Of a stretch of DNA of 64,000 nt, positions 9,914 to 21,842 are shown piece after piece; position 1 is the stretch's first letter; every line of letters starts with the position of its first letter. This DNA comes from Hypericum androsaemum (Eukaryota; Streptophyta; Magnoliopsida; Malpighiales; Hypericaceae). The DNA lies in contig OZ023182.1 in the NCBI GenBank assembly GCA_963995505.1, forward strand, positions 10,842,707-10,906,706. Reading direction: 5' to 3'. Position numbers and translations under genes: made by a program. The notes below the pieces were generated by a model, which saw nothing but the letters and a program-made list of their open reading frames with translations, was not told the DNA's origin and searched no databases.

Positions 9914-11636
9914 TCTTGCCATTTATTTCCTTTTCTTGCCTATTCTTTCCTTATCATGCCTTTTCTTACCATTTCTTTCCTTTTTTTGCCTTTTTCTTGC
10001 CTTTTCTTGCCTTTTTTACCTTTTCTTGGCTTTTCATGCCTTTTCTTGCCTTTTCTTATCTTTCCTTGCCATTTCTTGCCTTTTCCTTCCTTATCTTGCA
10101 TTTTCTTGCCATTTCTTTCCTTATCTTGCCTTATCTTGCCTTTTCTTGCCTTTTCTTATCTTTTCCTTGCCTTTTCCTTGCCCTTTCTTTCCTTATCTTA
10201 TCTTACATTTGCCTTTTCATTCCTTATCTTACATTTTCCTTGCATTTCTTTCCTTTCTTTGCATTATCTTGCCTTTTCTTTCCTTATCTTGCCTTATCTT
10301 CGCCTTTTCTTATCTTTTCATGCCTTTTCTTGCATTTTTCTTGCCATTTATTGCCTTTTCTTGCATTTTCCTTGCCTTTTCTTGTCTTTTCTTACCTTTT
10401 CTTCCTTTTCATGCCTTTTCATGCCTTTTCTTATCTTTTCTTGCCTTTTCTATCCTCATCTTGCCTTTTCTTTCCTTATCTTGCCTTCTCTTGCCATTTC
10501 TTGCCCTTTCTTTTCTTATCTTGCGTTTTCTTGCCTTTACTTTCCTTTTCTTGCATTTTCTTGGCTATTCTTTCCTAATCATGCCTTTTCTTGGTTTTTT
10601 TGACCCTGTCTTGCCTTATCTTGCCTTTTCATTGCGTTTCTTGGCTTTTCTTTCCTTATCTTACCTTTTCCTTGCGTTTCTTGCCTTTTCTTGCATTATC
10701 TTGCCTTTTCTTTCCTTATCTTGCCTTTTTCTTGCCTTTTCTTTGCCTATCATGCCTTTTCTTTCCTTATCTTGCCTTTTCTTTCCTTATCTTGCCTTTT
10801 CCTTGCCTTTTCTTACTTTTTCTTGTCTTTTCTTCCCTTATCTTACCTTTTCCATGCCTTCTCTTGCCTTATCATGACTTTTCTTACTTTTTTCTTGCCT
10901 TTTCTTTCCATATCTTGCCTTTTCCTTGCCATTTCTTGCCATTTCTTGGTTTATCTTGCCTTTTCTTTTCCTTTTATTTCCTTATCTTACCTTTTATTTC
11001 CTTATCTTGCCTTTTTTTGACTTGCCTTGCCTTATCATGCCTTATCTTGCCCTTTCTTGCCTTATCTTGCCTTTTCTTGCCCTTACTTGGCTTATCTTGC
11101 CTTTTCTTTTCTTATCTTGCCTTTTCCTTGGCTTATCTTGCCTTTTCCTTGCCATTTTTTGCTTTCCTTGTCTTTTCTTGCCTTTTCTTTCCTTATCTTG
11201 CATTTTCCTTGCCATTTATTGCCTTTTCTTATCTTATCTTACCTTTTCTTTCCTTGTCTTGCCTTTTCTTGCCTTTTCTTTCCTTATCATGCCTTTTCTT
11301 TCCTTATCTTACCTTTTCCTTGCCTTTCTTTGCCATTTCTGTGCCTTCTCTTGGCTTCTCCGTTCCCTTTCATGCCTTTTCCTTGCCTTTTCGAGCCTTT
11401 TTTTGTCCATTCTTGCCTTTTCATGCCTTATCTTACCTTTTCTAAGGATCTATCCTTTTCCTTGCCATTTCTTGCCGTTTCTTTGCCTATCTTTCCTTTT
11501 CTTGCGTTATCTTGCCTTTTCTTTCGTTATCTTGCTTTTTCCTAAGGTTCTTGCCTTTTCCTTGCCTTTTCTTACCCTATCTAACATTTTCTTGCCCTAG
11601 CTTGCCTTTATCTTGCATTTGCATGCCTTATCTTGA
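9914..11636. repeat. Pyrimidine-rich decamer satellite, block 1
   Basis: A degenerate tandem array of a 10-bp unit, CCTTTTCTTG, with variants such as CCTTATCTTG, CCTTTCCTTG and CCTTTTCTTT. Unit length drifts between 9 and 11 bp. The plus strand is almost all pyrimidine apart from G in TTGCC and A in TTATC. Long open frames exist in all three plus frames because the unit rarely makes stops; they encode a cyclic hydrophobic peptide (PFLAFSCLFL) and are not genes. Segments near 11050-11160 match block 2 near 58241-58350, in the same orientation. Confidence 0.95.
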
Positions 11637-12427
11637 GGGTTGAATAAAACCGAAGCTAAGGTAAGCTCAATTCTGTAGAGTTAAGTTTAATTCTGAGCAA
11701 GAATTTTAATTGGAGGACATGACTTTTCGTTCGGAGTTAAATTGCAAATTTAATTGGAATCTTGGGTATGTATAATTGGTTAATGAAACTAGAAGTACTA
11801 ACCTTTTGGTGTTCAGAATCTAGAACACAAAATAGAAAGGAAGAATTCAGTAAGGAGTTAACTATTGGAGTTAACTATTGGAGTTAATGTTGGTACTTTT
11901 ACGGTATGGGAAAATATGTATGAGAAAGATGAAAGAGATACTTCAAGATAGTCAATAACTATGGTGATGAACGATTACAGTTAGTAAATGGAAGAATTAA
12001 TAGGATTATAAAATTATAATCATATTAAAAATTGGATGTGACTAATGAAAAATATGCCCAGGATAGGACTACGGAAATTACATACCACTTTTGATAATGG
12101 TAGAATAAAATTGTTACCTAAAGGGCAATTAAGATGGTAGACTGGTTTGAAATAGTAAGTTTGAATTTGTAAAATGATTTTAATGTCACAGGTCTGGGAA
12201 AACATTTTGAGAAATATTTGGAAATGATTACATGGTTATCGAACTCGAACAAGTTAAATTCCAAATTAAGGAATTTGTATGTCGGAAAGAGGATCCAAAT
12301 CCAGACGGTCATCGAGCCAAAATTGGTAAACAAAAAATATATGACTCGTGCTTTATTTGACGCACTCTATTTATTTGTTATGATTTAAATATGGTATTGT
12401 TAGTGCATATTGTGCATTTTTCATATG
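11637..12427. other. AT-rich unrecognised spacer
   Basis: About 790 bp between the satellite and A3. It has no long open frame and no motif I recognise. The base composition resembles the decayed element Z (31083-34424), on the other side of the A3/A5 pair. It may be the missing LTR part of Z, but I could not align the two. Confidence 0.4.
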
Positions 12428-13232
12428 TGATGTGAGCAAGCCTACGGATGCACCAACTATCAAGCTTGTAGACTCGAAGCAAGTTCAAGTTCCAATTGGG
12501 CCAATGACAAGAGCAAGAGCTAGGAAGTTGCAATCTGATTTCAATGGACTAATGCATGAAGTTTGGGCTCAATCAAGTGCGTGGAGGACCAAGGACGTCC
12601 AAGAAGCCCAAGGGAGGCCCATGCACGTTTTGGAGGCTGAATGGGAAGCTTGACATGCACGAAAGCTTCTAGATGCATGCGCACATGGAGAATTAAGAAG
12701 AATCAGCCTATTTAGGCCATGCATCTAATTGTTTTGGACGTGCAACTAGTAGCTATTCTATTAGATATTATTTGCTTATATTATTCCTTGTTTAGTTGCA
12801 TAAGTTCGGCCAGAATCTCCTTAGAATAGGAAAGAGAGTTTTGGCCAGCCTTTGAATTCCTTTTAAGGAGTTAGCTTGTTTAGGAATATTTTGGTACTTT
12901 GGGAGCCTATATAAAGAGGACTCCTAGCAATAAAACGGACACACACAATTCGGAAATACTTAGCATTGGCTAGTTGAGAGTTTGATACTCGTTTGTTCTT
13001 GCTTAGGCTGGTGAGTCGTCTTGGCTAGAATTTATCCTTCACTTATCAAGCGGATATTCCATCCCCGTTTGTGGCGTGATACGACCTTAGGTCAAGGTTC
13101 AGAAGCCCTTCCAGCGGGTTGAGGTACAAATTCGTGCCTTAGTTCGTGTAAGTTCTTGTGAGTTGTGATCTGTTCCATTCTAAAGTAACAAACGGTCCGA
13201 GTTGTGAATCTTTTCCGCGGAGATTCATATCA
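12428..13232 (+). repeat. 5' LTR of A3
   Basis: An 805-bp type I LTR with ends TGATGTGAGC and GATTCATATCA. Its U3 begins with the polyprotein tail code, closing at the TGA at 12651-12653. Three sites (12573, 12579 and 12606) carry the bases typical of the type II LTRs of A7 and A8, within otherwise type I sequence, suggesting a short conversion or template-switch tract. Confidence 0.94.
12908..12915 (+). promoter_or_regulatory. Putative TATA box of the A3 LTR promoter
   Basis: TATATAAA lies in U3. A possible polyadenylation signal, AATAAA, follows at 12929-12934. The same pair occurs in the other family A LTRs. Transcription would be expected to start about 30 bp downstream; this is inferred from position only. 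Confidence 0.6.
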
Positions 13233-13234
13233 GT

Positions 13235-13246
13235 TGGTATCAGAGC
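13235..13246 (+). promoter_or_regulatory. Primer-binding site of A3
   Basis: TGGTATCAGAGC, complementary to initiator tRNA-Met, lies two bases (GT) after the LTR end. Confidence 0.93.
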
Positions 13247-13848
13247 TTAGCTTGTTACTTTAGTTCATTATCCTTGTTATTTTTGTTCTTGTTGGTTCGT
13301 TTTGTTGCTTGTTATTTTTTTTTGTTCTTGTTGGTTCGTTTTCTCTCCTCGCTGTTTGAGAGAAAAGAGAGGAAAACAAACGAGTGCAGCAAGAAAAGAA
13401 AGAAAAGAAAAGAAAGAAAAAAAAAAAAAAAAGGAAAGAAAAGAAAAAGAAAAAAAAGGAAGCCGCAAGCTAAAGAGGAAGCAAGCTAAATTGGAAGTCT
13501 CAAGCTAAAGAGGAAGCAAATCCGAGGGAAGCTAGCAAACTAAGGAGGCGCAACAGCTGATCAAGAAAGGGGACGAGCAAGACTAAAAGAAAGACCAAAG
13601 AGGAACTTTAACATTCTGTTTGTTAAAGCGTGGAGCTCAAGCAAGGCCGTTCTAGCCTTAGTAAGAACATACAAGTATCACGAGAGGAAAAAGGCAAGAG
13701 TGTGCGAGTACCTTAGAGAGAAAAGCCAAATATTTGAGTGCAAAACACGAGTGAACTTGAGTGCACCATACATTGAGAGTATACACGTAAGGGAGTGAGC
13801 TTGTGAGGCCATATTTTTTTTTACTAACCAATTTTTCTTGCAGCAAAC
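13247..13848 (+). other. Untranslated leader of A3 with purine-rich tract
   Basis: About 600 bp between PBS and gag. It contains a repeated TTGTTCTTGTTGGTTCG motif (13279-13345) and an A/G tract (about 13388-13460, GAAAAGAAAGAAAAG-type). The tract differs in length in every A copy. Short frames encoding Lys/Glu/Arg runs here are low complexity, not genes. Confidence 0.8.
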
Positions 13849-15848
13849 ATGTCGCATGAAGGTCAAACTATGGAAAACATAGACCTTAAGTTATTAGTGG
13901 ATGCCTTGGCCGGGAAGCTCGAGCGGATGGTGCAAGCTCAGATGGAGCCTTTGCAACTACGCGTGGATGCCGTGGAGAATTCTCGTGACAACCCCCAAAC
14001 GCGAGGCGAACTCCAAAGGCGTAGGAGAGGAGTACCTATTGGAGAATCGAGCGGAGCTGATTCTGAGTCGGAAGAAGGCGTAGGCTCTACAAGGAGTCTT
14101 AGGAGAGCAAGAACAAACCCTCCACCTAGGGAGGCAAGGCCAAGGAGAGACGACAACATAGGAAGTATCAAACTGAAGATACCTTCCTTTACTGGTCGTT
14201 CTGACCCGGAGGCATACTTAGAGTGGGAGAAGAAGATTGAGTTTGTGTTTGATTGCCACAATAGCTCCGAAGAAAAGAAGGTAAAACTTGCCATCACCGA
14301 ATTCACTGATTATGCTATAACTTGGTGGGATCAACTTGTGACTAGCAGGAGGAGAAATAGAGAACGCCCTATAGCTACTTGGGAAGACATGAAAGTGGTG
14401 ATGAGGAAGAGATTTGTTCTAAGTCATTACTATAGAGAGCTGTATAAGAAGTTACAAGGAATGAGGCAAGGAAGTTTGAGTGTGGAGGAGTATTTCAAAC
14501 AGATGGAGATGGCCATGATAAGAGCTGATATAGATGAAGATAGAGAAGTTACAATGGCAAGGTTCTTGAATGGACTCAATCCTGAAATTCAAGACAAAGT
14601 TGAGTTGCAACACTATGTGGAGTTGGAGGACATGGTGCATATGGCAACGAAAATTGAGAAGCAACTCAAGAGAGGAGAGGGGAGAACAAAAGCTACATCG
14701 AATTCTACTTGGAAGCCAAACTACCAAAAGAAGTTTGACAAGCCACAAGCAGCCAAAGTAGAGCATAAATCCGAGAGTTCTCAAGCTAATTCTCAAAGGA
14801 AAGTGGACGTCACTCCAGCTAGGAACCGTGCCATCAAGTGCTTTAAGTGTCAAGGAAGAGGGCACATCTCAAGTCAATGCCCTAACAAGCAAGCAATGGT
14901 GATCAAGGAGAGTGGAGAGATTGAAACTGAAGAAGAGGATTCGGAGCATGAAAGCATGCCTTCTTTGGAGGACGTATCCGAGGAAGAGTACCAAGCTGCT
15001 GAGAGGCTTACTCTTGTGTCTAGAAGAGCATTGAATGTGCAAGTAAAAGAAGAAAATGATGTGGCTCAAAGAGAAAATATTTTTCACACAAGGTGCTATG
15101 TCAAAGACAAGGTGTGTAGTGTCATCATAGATGGAGGAAGTTGTGCTAATGTTGCAAGCACTACTATGGTGGAGAAGTTAGGGTTACTCACGGGAAAACA
15201 CCCTAAGCCTTACAAACTACAATGGCTGAATGATAGTGTAGAAGTACGAGTGATGAAGCAAGTATTGGTAGCATTCCGCATTGGCAACTATGAGGATGAA
15301 GTGTTGTGTGATGTTGTACCAATGCAAGCTGGTCACCTATTGTTAGGAAGGCCGTGGCAGTTTGATAGGAAAGTGCATCATGATGGCTACACCAACAAGT
15401 ATTCACTTATACTTAAGAAGAGAGTAATCACCTTGGCACCCTTGTCACCATCACAAGTTTGTGAAGATCAACGTCAGTTGCAAAAAGAAAGTGATGAGCA
15501 AAGAGAGCGTGACAAGAAGAAAAAGAATGAGAGGAGAGAAGAAGCCGAAAAAAAGATAAGAAAAACGGCCAATGGAGAGGAAAAGATTGAGAAAACAAAA
15601 GAAGCCGGAAAAACAGAAATTAAAACGGCCAAAGAGAGAAAAACCGAGAGTTGGAAAAAGAGTTACTATGTGGGAACAAATGATATTAAGCAAGCATGCT
15701 TTGAAAAGAAGCCTATGATCTTACTTCGGTATAGAGAGGCGCTTTTAAACACTAACGAGCTTGAACCACATGTACCTAGTACGGTTGTGTCTCTTTTGCA
15801 GGATTACAAGGATGTCTTTCCCGACGAGCTACCACCTGGTTTGCCAAC
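13849..15848 (+). pseudogene. A3 gag-protease, cut by A4
   Basis: Starts [10 protein letters not shown] at 13849. It has the Gag capsid ([21 protein letters not shown], split here as in A4), the zinc knuckle [14 protein letters not shown], the protease motif [13 protein letters not shown], a Lys/Glu-rich connector (about 15480-15660) and the beginning of the RT region ([12 protein letters not shown]). The frame is open up to the A4 LTR at 15849. The 27 or so residues after that are antisense LTR sequence. It differs from A4 at several residues (for example NPPP for NRPP and KVDVTPARNRAIKC for [14 protein letters not shown]). Confidence 0.93.
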
Positions 15849-16654
15849 TGATATGAATCTCCGCGGAAAAAGATTCACAACTCGGACCGTTTGTTACTTT
15901 AGAATGGAACAGATCACAACTCACAAGAACTTACACGAACTAAGGCACGAATTTGTACCTCAACCCGCTGCAAGGGCTTCTGAACCTTGACCTAAGGTCG
16001 TATCACGCCACAAGCGGGGATGGAAAATCCGCTTGATAAGTGAAGGATAAATTCTAGCCAAGACGACTCACCAGCCTAAGCAAGAACAAACGAGTATCAA
16101 ACTCTCAACTAGCCAATGCTAAGTATTTCCGAATTGTGTGTGTCCGTTTTATTGCTAGGAGTCCTCTTTATATAGGCTCCCAAAGTACCAAAATATTCCT
16201 AAACAAGCTAACTCCTTAAAAGGAATTCAAAGGCTGGCCAAAACTCTCTTTCCTATTCTAAGGAGATTCTGGCCGAACTTATGCAACTAAACAAGGAATA
16301 ATATAAGCAAATAATATCTAATAGAATAGCTACTAGTTGCACGTCCAAAACAATTAGATGCACGGCCTAAATAGGCTGATTCTTCTTGATTCTCCATGTG
16401 CGCATGCATCTAGAAGCTTTCGTGCATGTCAAGCTTCCCATTCAGCCTCCAAAACGTGCATGGGCCTCCCTTGGGTTTCTTGGACGTCCTTGGTCCTCCA
16501 CGAACTTGCTTGAGCCCAAACTTCATGCATTAGTCCATTGAAATCAGATTGCAACTTCCTAGCTCTTGCTCTTGTCATTGGCCCAATTGGAACTTGAACT
16601 TGCTTCGAGTCTACAAGCTTGATAGTTGGTGCGTCCTTAGGCTTGCTCACATCA
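15849..16654 (-). repeat. 3' LTR of A4
   Basis: An 806-bp type I LTR. It encodes the last 75 or so codons of the polyprotein (16429-16654) and carries the termini TGATATG and CACATCA on the plus strand. Confidence 0.95.
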
Positions 16655-19600
16655 TTCCCCTCCTCTTGAAAAGGATTTGTCCTCAAATCATCACCTACAT
16701 CAAACGGACTCAAGTCAGCCACGTTAAACGAAGCACTTACACTATACTCACCCGGAAGGTCTAGCTTGTAGGCATTATCATTGATGCGTTCTATCACTTG
16801 GAATGGACCATCTCCCCGTGGTAGCAACTTTGAACGTCTTTGGACAGGAAAACGCTCCTTCCTCATATGTAGCCAAACCCAATCTCCCGGCTCAAAGACA
16901 ACCTTGTGCCTTCCTTTGTTTGCTTGCCTCGCATAGTGCTCCGTGCGCTTCTCGATGTTCATTCTTGCTTTCTCATGTAACTGCTTGACAAATTCAGCCT
17001 TCTTCTTTCCATCTAAGTTAACATGCTCACTCGAAGGTAGAGGTGATAAATCCAATGGAGTCAAAGGATTAAATCCATAAACAAGCTCAAATGGTGAGAA
17101 TTGAGTAGCTGAATGGACAGAACGATTATAAGCAAACTCAACATGAGGCAAACATTCTTCCCAAGTCTTAATGTTATGCTTAATGAGTGCTCTCAAAAGT
17201 GTAGACAAAGTCCTATTTACTACTTCAGTTTGACCATCAGTTTGAGGATGACAAGTAGTAGAAAACAACAACTTAGTACCTAACTTGCACCACAAGGTCT
17301 TCCAAAAGTAACTTAGGAACTTAGCATCTCTATCAGAGATAATTGTCCTAGGCATGCCATGCAACCTAACAACCTCTCTAAAGAACAAATCAGCAATGTT
17401 TGAAGCATCATCAGTTTTATGACATGGAATGAAATGTGCCATCTTAGAAAACCTATCCACTACCACAAAAATTGAATCTCTTCCACGCTTAGTCCTAGGT
17501 AGTCCTAACACAAAATCCATAGAGATATCAATCCAAGGCTCACTAGGTATAGGTAGTGGGGTGTACAAACCATGGGGTTTTACCTTTGACTTGGCTTGCT
17601 TGCAAGTGATGCAGCGACCACAAACTCTCTCAACGTCTCTCTTCATGTGTGGCCAAAAGAAATGATCTTGTAGCATTGCCAAGGTCTTTGCAATTCCAAA
17701 ATGCCCCATTAAGCCACCTCCATGTGCCTCCTGAATTAGTAATTCTCGCATCGAACAATTAGGCACACAAAGTTTGTTTTCACGAAATAGGTAACCTTCA
17801 TTACGAAAGAACTTACCAAATGCACTTCTTTCGGTGGATATAAACAACTCGCCAAAATCAACATCATCAACATACATCTCTTTAATGTGTTCAAAGCCAA
17901 GTAGTTTAGCATCAAGAGTTGAGATCAAGGCGTACCTTCGTGATAGTGCATCAGCCACTACATTTTCCTTACCTTGCTTGTAGCGAATGACATAAGGAAA
18001 TGTCTCAATGAATTCCACCCATCGTGCATGCCTCTTGTTCAGCTTGTGTTGCCCCTTTAAGTGCTTGAGTGACTCATGATCAGTGTGAATCACAAACTCC
18101 TTTGGCCACAAGTAATGCTGCCACGTCTCCAATGCTCGAACTAGTGCGTACAACTCCTTGTCATAGGTCGGGTAATTCAAGGTTGCACCACTTAGTTTCT
18201 CACTAAAGTATGCAATGGGTCTTCCTTCTTGCATAAGGACAGCTCCAATTCCTACACCAGAAGCATCACACTCTATTTCAAAAGTCTTAGAGAAATTAGG
18301 TAAAGCTAACAAGGGTGCATTAGTCAACTTCCCTTTTAGTAGTTGGAAAGCCTTCTCTTGAGCTTCTCCCCAAGTAAAGCCCACGTTCTTCTTGATGACT
18401 TCAGTTATGGGTGCGGCTATGCTACTGAAGTCCTTCACAAATCTCCTATAAAAACTAGCTAGTCCATGAAAGCTCCTAACATTAGCAACACTTGTAGGGC
18501 TTGGCCATTCACGGATAGCTCGGATCTTTTCTTCATCAACCTGTATCCCGTTAGCTCCAACAACAAAACCCAAGAATACAAGTTTATCCGTACAAAAGGT
18601 GCACTTCTTCAAGTTAGCAAACAATTGTTCTTCTCTAAGTGCATCTAAGACAGATTTCAAATGTTCTAGATGATCCTCCATGCTCTTGCTATAAATGAGT
18701 ATATCATCAAAGTAAACAACCACAAATTTACCAATGAATGGACGTAGAACATGATTCATGAGTCGCATAAACGTGCTAGGTGCGTTGGACAAACCAAATG
18801 GCATGACCATCCACTCATACAACCCATACTTAGTTTTAAAAGCAGTCTTCCACTCATCTCCTTCTTTCATCCTAATTTGATGATAACCACTCTTCAAATC
18901 AATCTTAGAAAACATGCAAGAACCATGCAACTCATCTAACATGTCATCTAAACGAGGGATAGGGTGACGATATTTTACCGTTATGTTGTTGACTGCTCGG
19001 CAATCAACACACATTCTCCATGTTTTATCCTTCTTGGGCACAAGTAGGACTGGAACAGCACATGGACTCATGCTCTCTCTCACGTACCCTTTCGCCAATA
19101 GCTCGTTGACTTGCTTCTCAAGCTCCTTTTTTTCTTCAGGATTGCTTCTATATGCGGGACGGTTAGGTATGGCAGCTCCCGGAACAAAGTCTATTTGATG
19201 TTCAATCCCACGAATAGGTGGCAAACCAGGTGGTAGCTCGTCGGGAAAGACATCCTTGTAATCCTGCAAAAGAGACACAACCGCACTAGGTACATGTGGT
19301 TCAAGCTCGTTAGTGTTTAAAAGCGCCTCTCTATACCGAAGTAAGATCATAGGCTTCTTTTCAAAGCATGCTTGCTTAATATCATTTGTTCCCACATAGT
19401 AACTCTTTTTCCAACTCTCGGGTTTTCTCTCTTTGGCCGTTTTAATTTCTGTTTTTCCGGCTTCTTTTGTTTTCTCAATCTTTTCCTCTCCATTGGCCGT
19501 TTTTCTTATCTTTTTTTCGGCTTCTTCTCTCCTCTCATTCTTTTTCTTCTTGTCACGCTCTCTTTGCTCATCACTTTCTTTTTGCAACTGACGTTGATCT

Positions 19601-21216
19601 TCACAAACTTGTGATGGTGACAAGGGTGCCAAGGTGATTACTCTCTTCTTAAGTATAAATGAATACTTGTTGGTGTAGCCATCATGATGCACTTTCCTAT
19701 CAAACTGCCACGGCCTTCCTAACAATAGGTGACCAGCTTGCATTGGTACAACATCACACAACACTTCATCCTCATAGTTGCCAATGCGGAATGCTACCAA
19801 TACTTGCTTCATCACTCGTACTTCTCCACTATCATTCAGCCATTGTAGTTTGTAAGGCTTAGGGTGTTTTCCCGTGAGTAACCCTAACTTCTCCACCATA
19901 GTAGTGCTTGCAACATTAGCACAACTTCCTCCATCTATGATGACACTACACACCTTGTCTTTGACATAGCACCTTGTGTGAAAAATATTTTCTCTTTGAG
20001 CCACATCATTTTCTTCTTTCACTTGCACATTCAATGCTCTTCTAGACACAAGAGTAAGCCTCTCAGCAGCTTGGTACTCTTCCTCGGATACGTCCTCCAA
20101 AGAAGGCATGCTCTCATGCTCCGAATCCTCTTCTTCAGTTTCAATCTCTCCACTTTCCTTGATCACCATTGCTTGCTTGTTAGGGCATTGACTTGAGATG
20201 TGCCCTCTTCCTTGACACTTAAAGCACTTGATGTCACGGTTCCTAGCTGGAGTGACTTCCACTTTCCTTTGAGAATTAGCTTGAGAACTCTCGGATTTAT
20301 GCTCTACTTTGGCTGCTTGTGGCTTGTCAAACTTCTTTTGGTAGTTTGGCTTCCAAGTAGAATTCGATGTAGCTCTTGTTCTCCCTTCTCCTCTCTTGAG
20401 TTGCTTCTCAATTTTCGTTGCCATATGCACCATGTCCTCCAACTCCACATAGTGTTGCAACTCAACTTTGTCTTGAATTTCAGGATTGAGTCCATTCAAG
20501 AACCTTGCCATTGTAACTTCTCTATCTTCTTCTATATCAGCTCTAATCATGGCCATCTCCATCTGTTTGAAATACTCCTCCACACTCAAACTTCCTTGCC
20601 TCATTCCTTGTAACCTCTTATACAGCTCTCTATAGTAATGACTTGGAACAAATCTCTTCCTCATCACCACTTTCATGGCTTCCCAAGTAGCTATAGGGCG
20701 TTCTCTATTTCTCCTCCTGCTAGTCACAAGTTGATCCCACCAAGTTATAGCATAATCAGTGAATTCGGTGATGGCAAGTTTTACCTTCTTTTCTTCGGAG
20801 CTATTGTGGCAATCAAACACGAACTCAATCTTCTTCTCCCACTCTAAGTATGCCTCCGGGTCAGAACGACCAGCAAAGGAAGGTATCTTCAGTTTGATAC
20901 TTCCTATGTTGTCGTCTCTCCTTGGCCTTGCCTCCCTAGGTGGACGGTTTGTTCTTGCTCTCCTAAGACTCCTTGTAGAGCCTACGCCTTCTTCCGACTC
21001 AGAATCAGCTCCGCTCGATTCTCCAATAGGTACTCCTCTCCTACGCCTTTGGAGTTCGCCTCGCGTTTGGGGGTTGTCACGAGAATTCTCCACGGCATCC
21101 ACGCGTAGTTGCAAAGGCTCCATCTGAGCTTGCACCATCTGCTCGAGCTTCCCGGCCAAGGCATCCACTAATAACTTAAGGTCTATGTTTTCCATAGTTT
21201 GACCTTCATGCGACAT
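16429..21216 (-). CDS. A4 gag-pol polyprotein (1595 aa)
   Basis: A single frame from [10 protein letters not shown]. Gag capsid occupies about residues 100-270. The CCHC zinc knuckle is C331-X2-C334-X4-H339-X4-C344. The aspartic protease motif IIDGGS has D428 (D-G-G variant). A Lys/Glu-rich hinge lies around 540-610. RT carries the YFDD box at 835-838 after the [14 protein letters not shown] motif. RNase H contains D984 (DASGVGIG). Integrase has the [12 protein letters not shown] zinc finger and catalytic D1234, D1295 and E1331 (D-X60-D-X35-E). The tail, with [15 protein letters not shown], is encoded by the 3' LTR. No stop or frameshift separates gag from pol, so one polyprotein is expected, cleaved by its own protease. 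The lineage resembles the CRM clade of Ty3/gypsy as I remember it; RT phylogeny would settle this. Every key residue I looked for is present. Confidence 0.96.
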   Translation of the reverse strand: MSHEGQTMENIDLKLLVDALAGKLEQMVQAQMEPLQLRVDAVENSRDNPQTRGELQRRRRGVPIGESSGADSESEEGVGSTRSLRRARTNRPPREARPRRDDNIGSIKLKIPSFAGRSDPEAYLEWEKKIEFVFDCHNSSEEKKVKLAITEFTDYAITWWDQLVTSRRRNRERPIATWEAMKVVMRKRFVPSHYYRELYKRLQGMRQGSLSVEEYFKQMEMAMIRADIEEDREVTMARFLNGLNPEIQDKVELQHYVELEDMVHMATKIEKQLKRGEGRTRATSNSTWKPNYQKKFDKPQAAKVEHKSESSQANSQRKVEVTPARNRDIKCFKCQGRGHISSQCPNKQAMVIKESGEIETEEEDSEHESMPSLEDVSEEEYQAAERLTLVSRRALNVQVKEENDVAQRENIFHTRCYVKDKVCSVIIDGGSCANVASTTMVEKLGLLTGKHPKPYKLQWLNDSGEVRVMKQVLVAFRIGNYEDEVLCDVVPMQAGHLLLGRPWQFDRKVHHDGYTNKYSFILKKRVITLAPLSPSQVCEDQRQLQKESDEQRERDKKKKNERREEAEKKIRKTANGEEKIEKTKEAGKTEIKTAKERKPESWKKSYYVGTNDIKQACFEKKPMILLRYREALLNTNELEPHVPSAVVSLLQDYKDVFPDELPPGLPPIRGIEHQIDFVPGAAIPNRPAYRSNPEEKKELEKQVNELLAKGYVRESMSPCAVPVLLVPKKDKTWRMCVDCRAVNNITVKYRHPIPRLDDMLDELHGSCMFSKIDLKSGYHQIRMKEGDEWKTAFKTKYGLYEWMVMPFGLSNAPSTFMRLMNHVLRPFIGKFVVVYFDDILIYSKSMEDHLEHLKSVLDALREEQLFANLKKCTFCTDKLVFLGFVVGANGIQVDEEKIRAIREWPSPTSVANVRSFHGLASFYRRFVKDFSSIAAPITEVIKKNVGFTWGEAQEKAFQLLKGKLTNAPLLALPNFSKTFEIECDASGVGIGAVLMQEGRPIAYFSEKLSGATLNYPTYDKELYALVRALETWQHYLWPKEFVIHTDHESLKHLKGQHKLNKRHARWVEFIETFPYVIRYKQGKENVVADALSRRYALISTLDAKLLGFEHIKEMYVDDVDFGELFISTERSAFGKFFRNEGYLFRENKLCVPNCSMRELLIQEAHGGGLMGHFGIAKTLAMLQDHFFWPHMKRDVERVCGRCITCKQAKSKVKPHGLYTPLPIPSEPWIDISMDFVLGLPRTKRGRDSIFVVVDRFSKMAHFIPCHKTDDASNIADLFFREVVRLHGMPRTIISDRDAKFLSYFWKTLWCKLGTKLLFSTTCHPQTDGQTEVVNRTLSTLLRALIKHNIKTWEECLPHVEFAYNRSVHSATQFSPFELVYGFNPLTPLDLSPLPSSEHVNLDGKKKAEFVKQLHEKARMNIEKRTEHYARQANKGRHKVVFEPGDWVWLHMRKERFPVQRRSKLLPRGDGPFQVIERINDNAYKLDLPGEYSVSASFNVADLSPFDVGDDLRTNPFQEEGNDVSKPKDAPTIKLVDSKQVQVPIGPMTRARARKLQSDFNGLMHEVWAQASSWRTKDVQETQGRPMHVLEAEWEA
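16655..16667 (-). promoter_or_regulatory. Polypurine tract of A4
   Basis: On the minus strand AAGAGGAGGGGAA abuts the 3' LTR. The tract lies inside the coding frame (NPFQEEGND), so the polyprotein reads through the PPT and into the LTR. Confidence 0.88.
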
Positions 21217-21628
21217 GTTTGCTGCAAGAAAAATTGGTTAGTAAAAATATGGCCTCACAAGCTCACTCCCTTACGTGTATACTCTCAATGTATGGTGCAC
21301 TCAAGTTCACTCGTGTTTGCACTCAAATATTTGGCTTTTCTCTCTAAGGTACTCGCACACTCTTGCCTTTTTCCTCTCGTGATACTTGTATGTTCTTACT
21401 AAGGCTAGAACGGCCTTGCTTGAGCTTCACGTTTTAACAAACAGAATGTTAAAGTTCCTCTTTGGTCTTTCTTTTAGTCTTGCTCGTCCCCTTTCTTGAT
21501 CAGCTGTTGCGCCTCCTTAGTTTGCTAGCTTCCCTTGGATTTGCTTCCTCTTTAGCTTGAGACTTCCAATTTAGCTTGCTTCCTCTTTAGCTTGCGGCTT
21601 CCTTTTTCTTTTTCTTTTCTTTCCTTTT

Positions 21629-21659
<31 letters not shown>

Positions 21660-21828
21660 CTTTCTTTTCTTTTCTTTCTTTTCTTGCTTCACTCGTTTGT
21701 TTTCCTCTGTTTTCTCTCAAACAGCGAGGAGAGAAAACGAACCAACAAGAACAAAAAAAATAACAAACAACAAAACGAACCAACAAGAACAAAAATAACA
21801 AGGATAATGAACTAAAGTAACAAGCTAA
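21217..21828 (-). other. Untranslated leader of A4
   Basis: About 610 bp from PBS to gag. It contains the A/G tract (pyrimidine-rich on the plus strand, 21600-21690) and repeated GAACCAACAAGAACAAAA motifs (21737-21795). No gene is seen. Confidence 0.8.
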
Positions 21829-21840
21829 GCTCTGATACCA
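21829..21840 (-). promoter_or_regulatory. Primer-binding site of A4
   Basis: On the minus strand TGGTATCAGAGC lies two bases from the 5' LTR end, matching initiator tRNA-Met. Confidence 0.93.
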
Positions 21841-21842
21841 AC

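Noticed and set aside
9785..11600. Long overlapping plus-strand ORFs (up to 340 codons) encoding Phe/Leu/Ser/Cys-rich proteins that look like membrane proteins
   Set aside because: They occur in all three frames of the decamer array and are the cyclic translation PFLAFSCLFL. The unit simply lacks stop codons. No conserved start or domain is present.
13235..13246. Primer-binding sites as possible tRNA genes
   Set aside because: Only 12 bases match the tRNA 3' end; no cloverleaf sequence surrounds them.
13274..13508. Lys/Glu/Arg-rich small ORFs in A leaders
   Set aside because: Translations of a variable A/G tract; length and frame differ between copies.
16549..16764. Plus-strand ORFs opposite family A pol and LTRs (for example the [13 protein letters not shown] frame, repeated many times)
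   Set aside because: Antisense shadows of the coding strand, repeated in every A copy.
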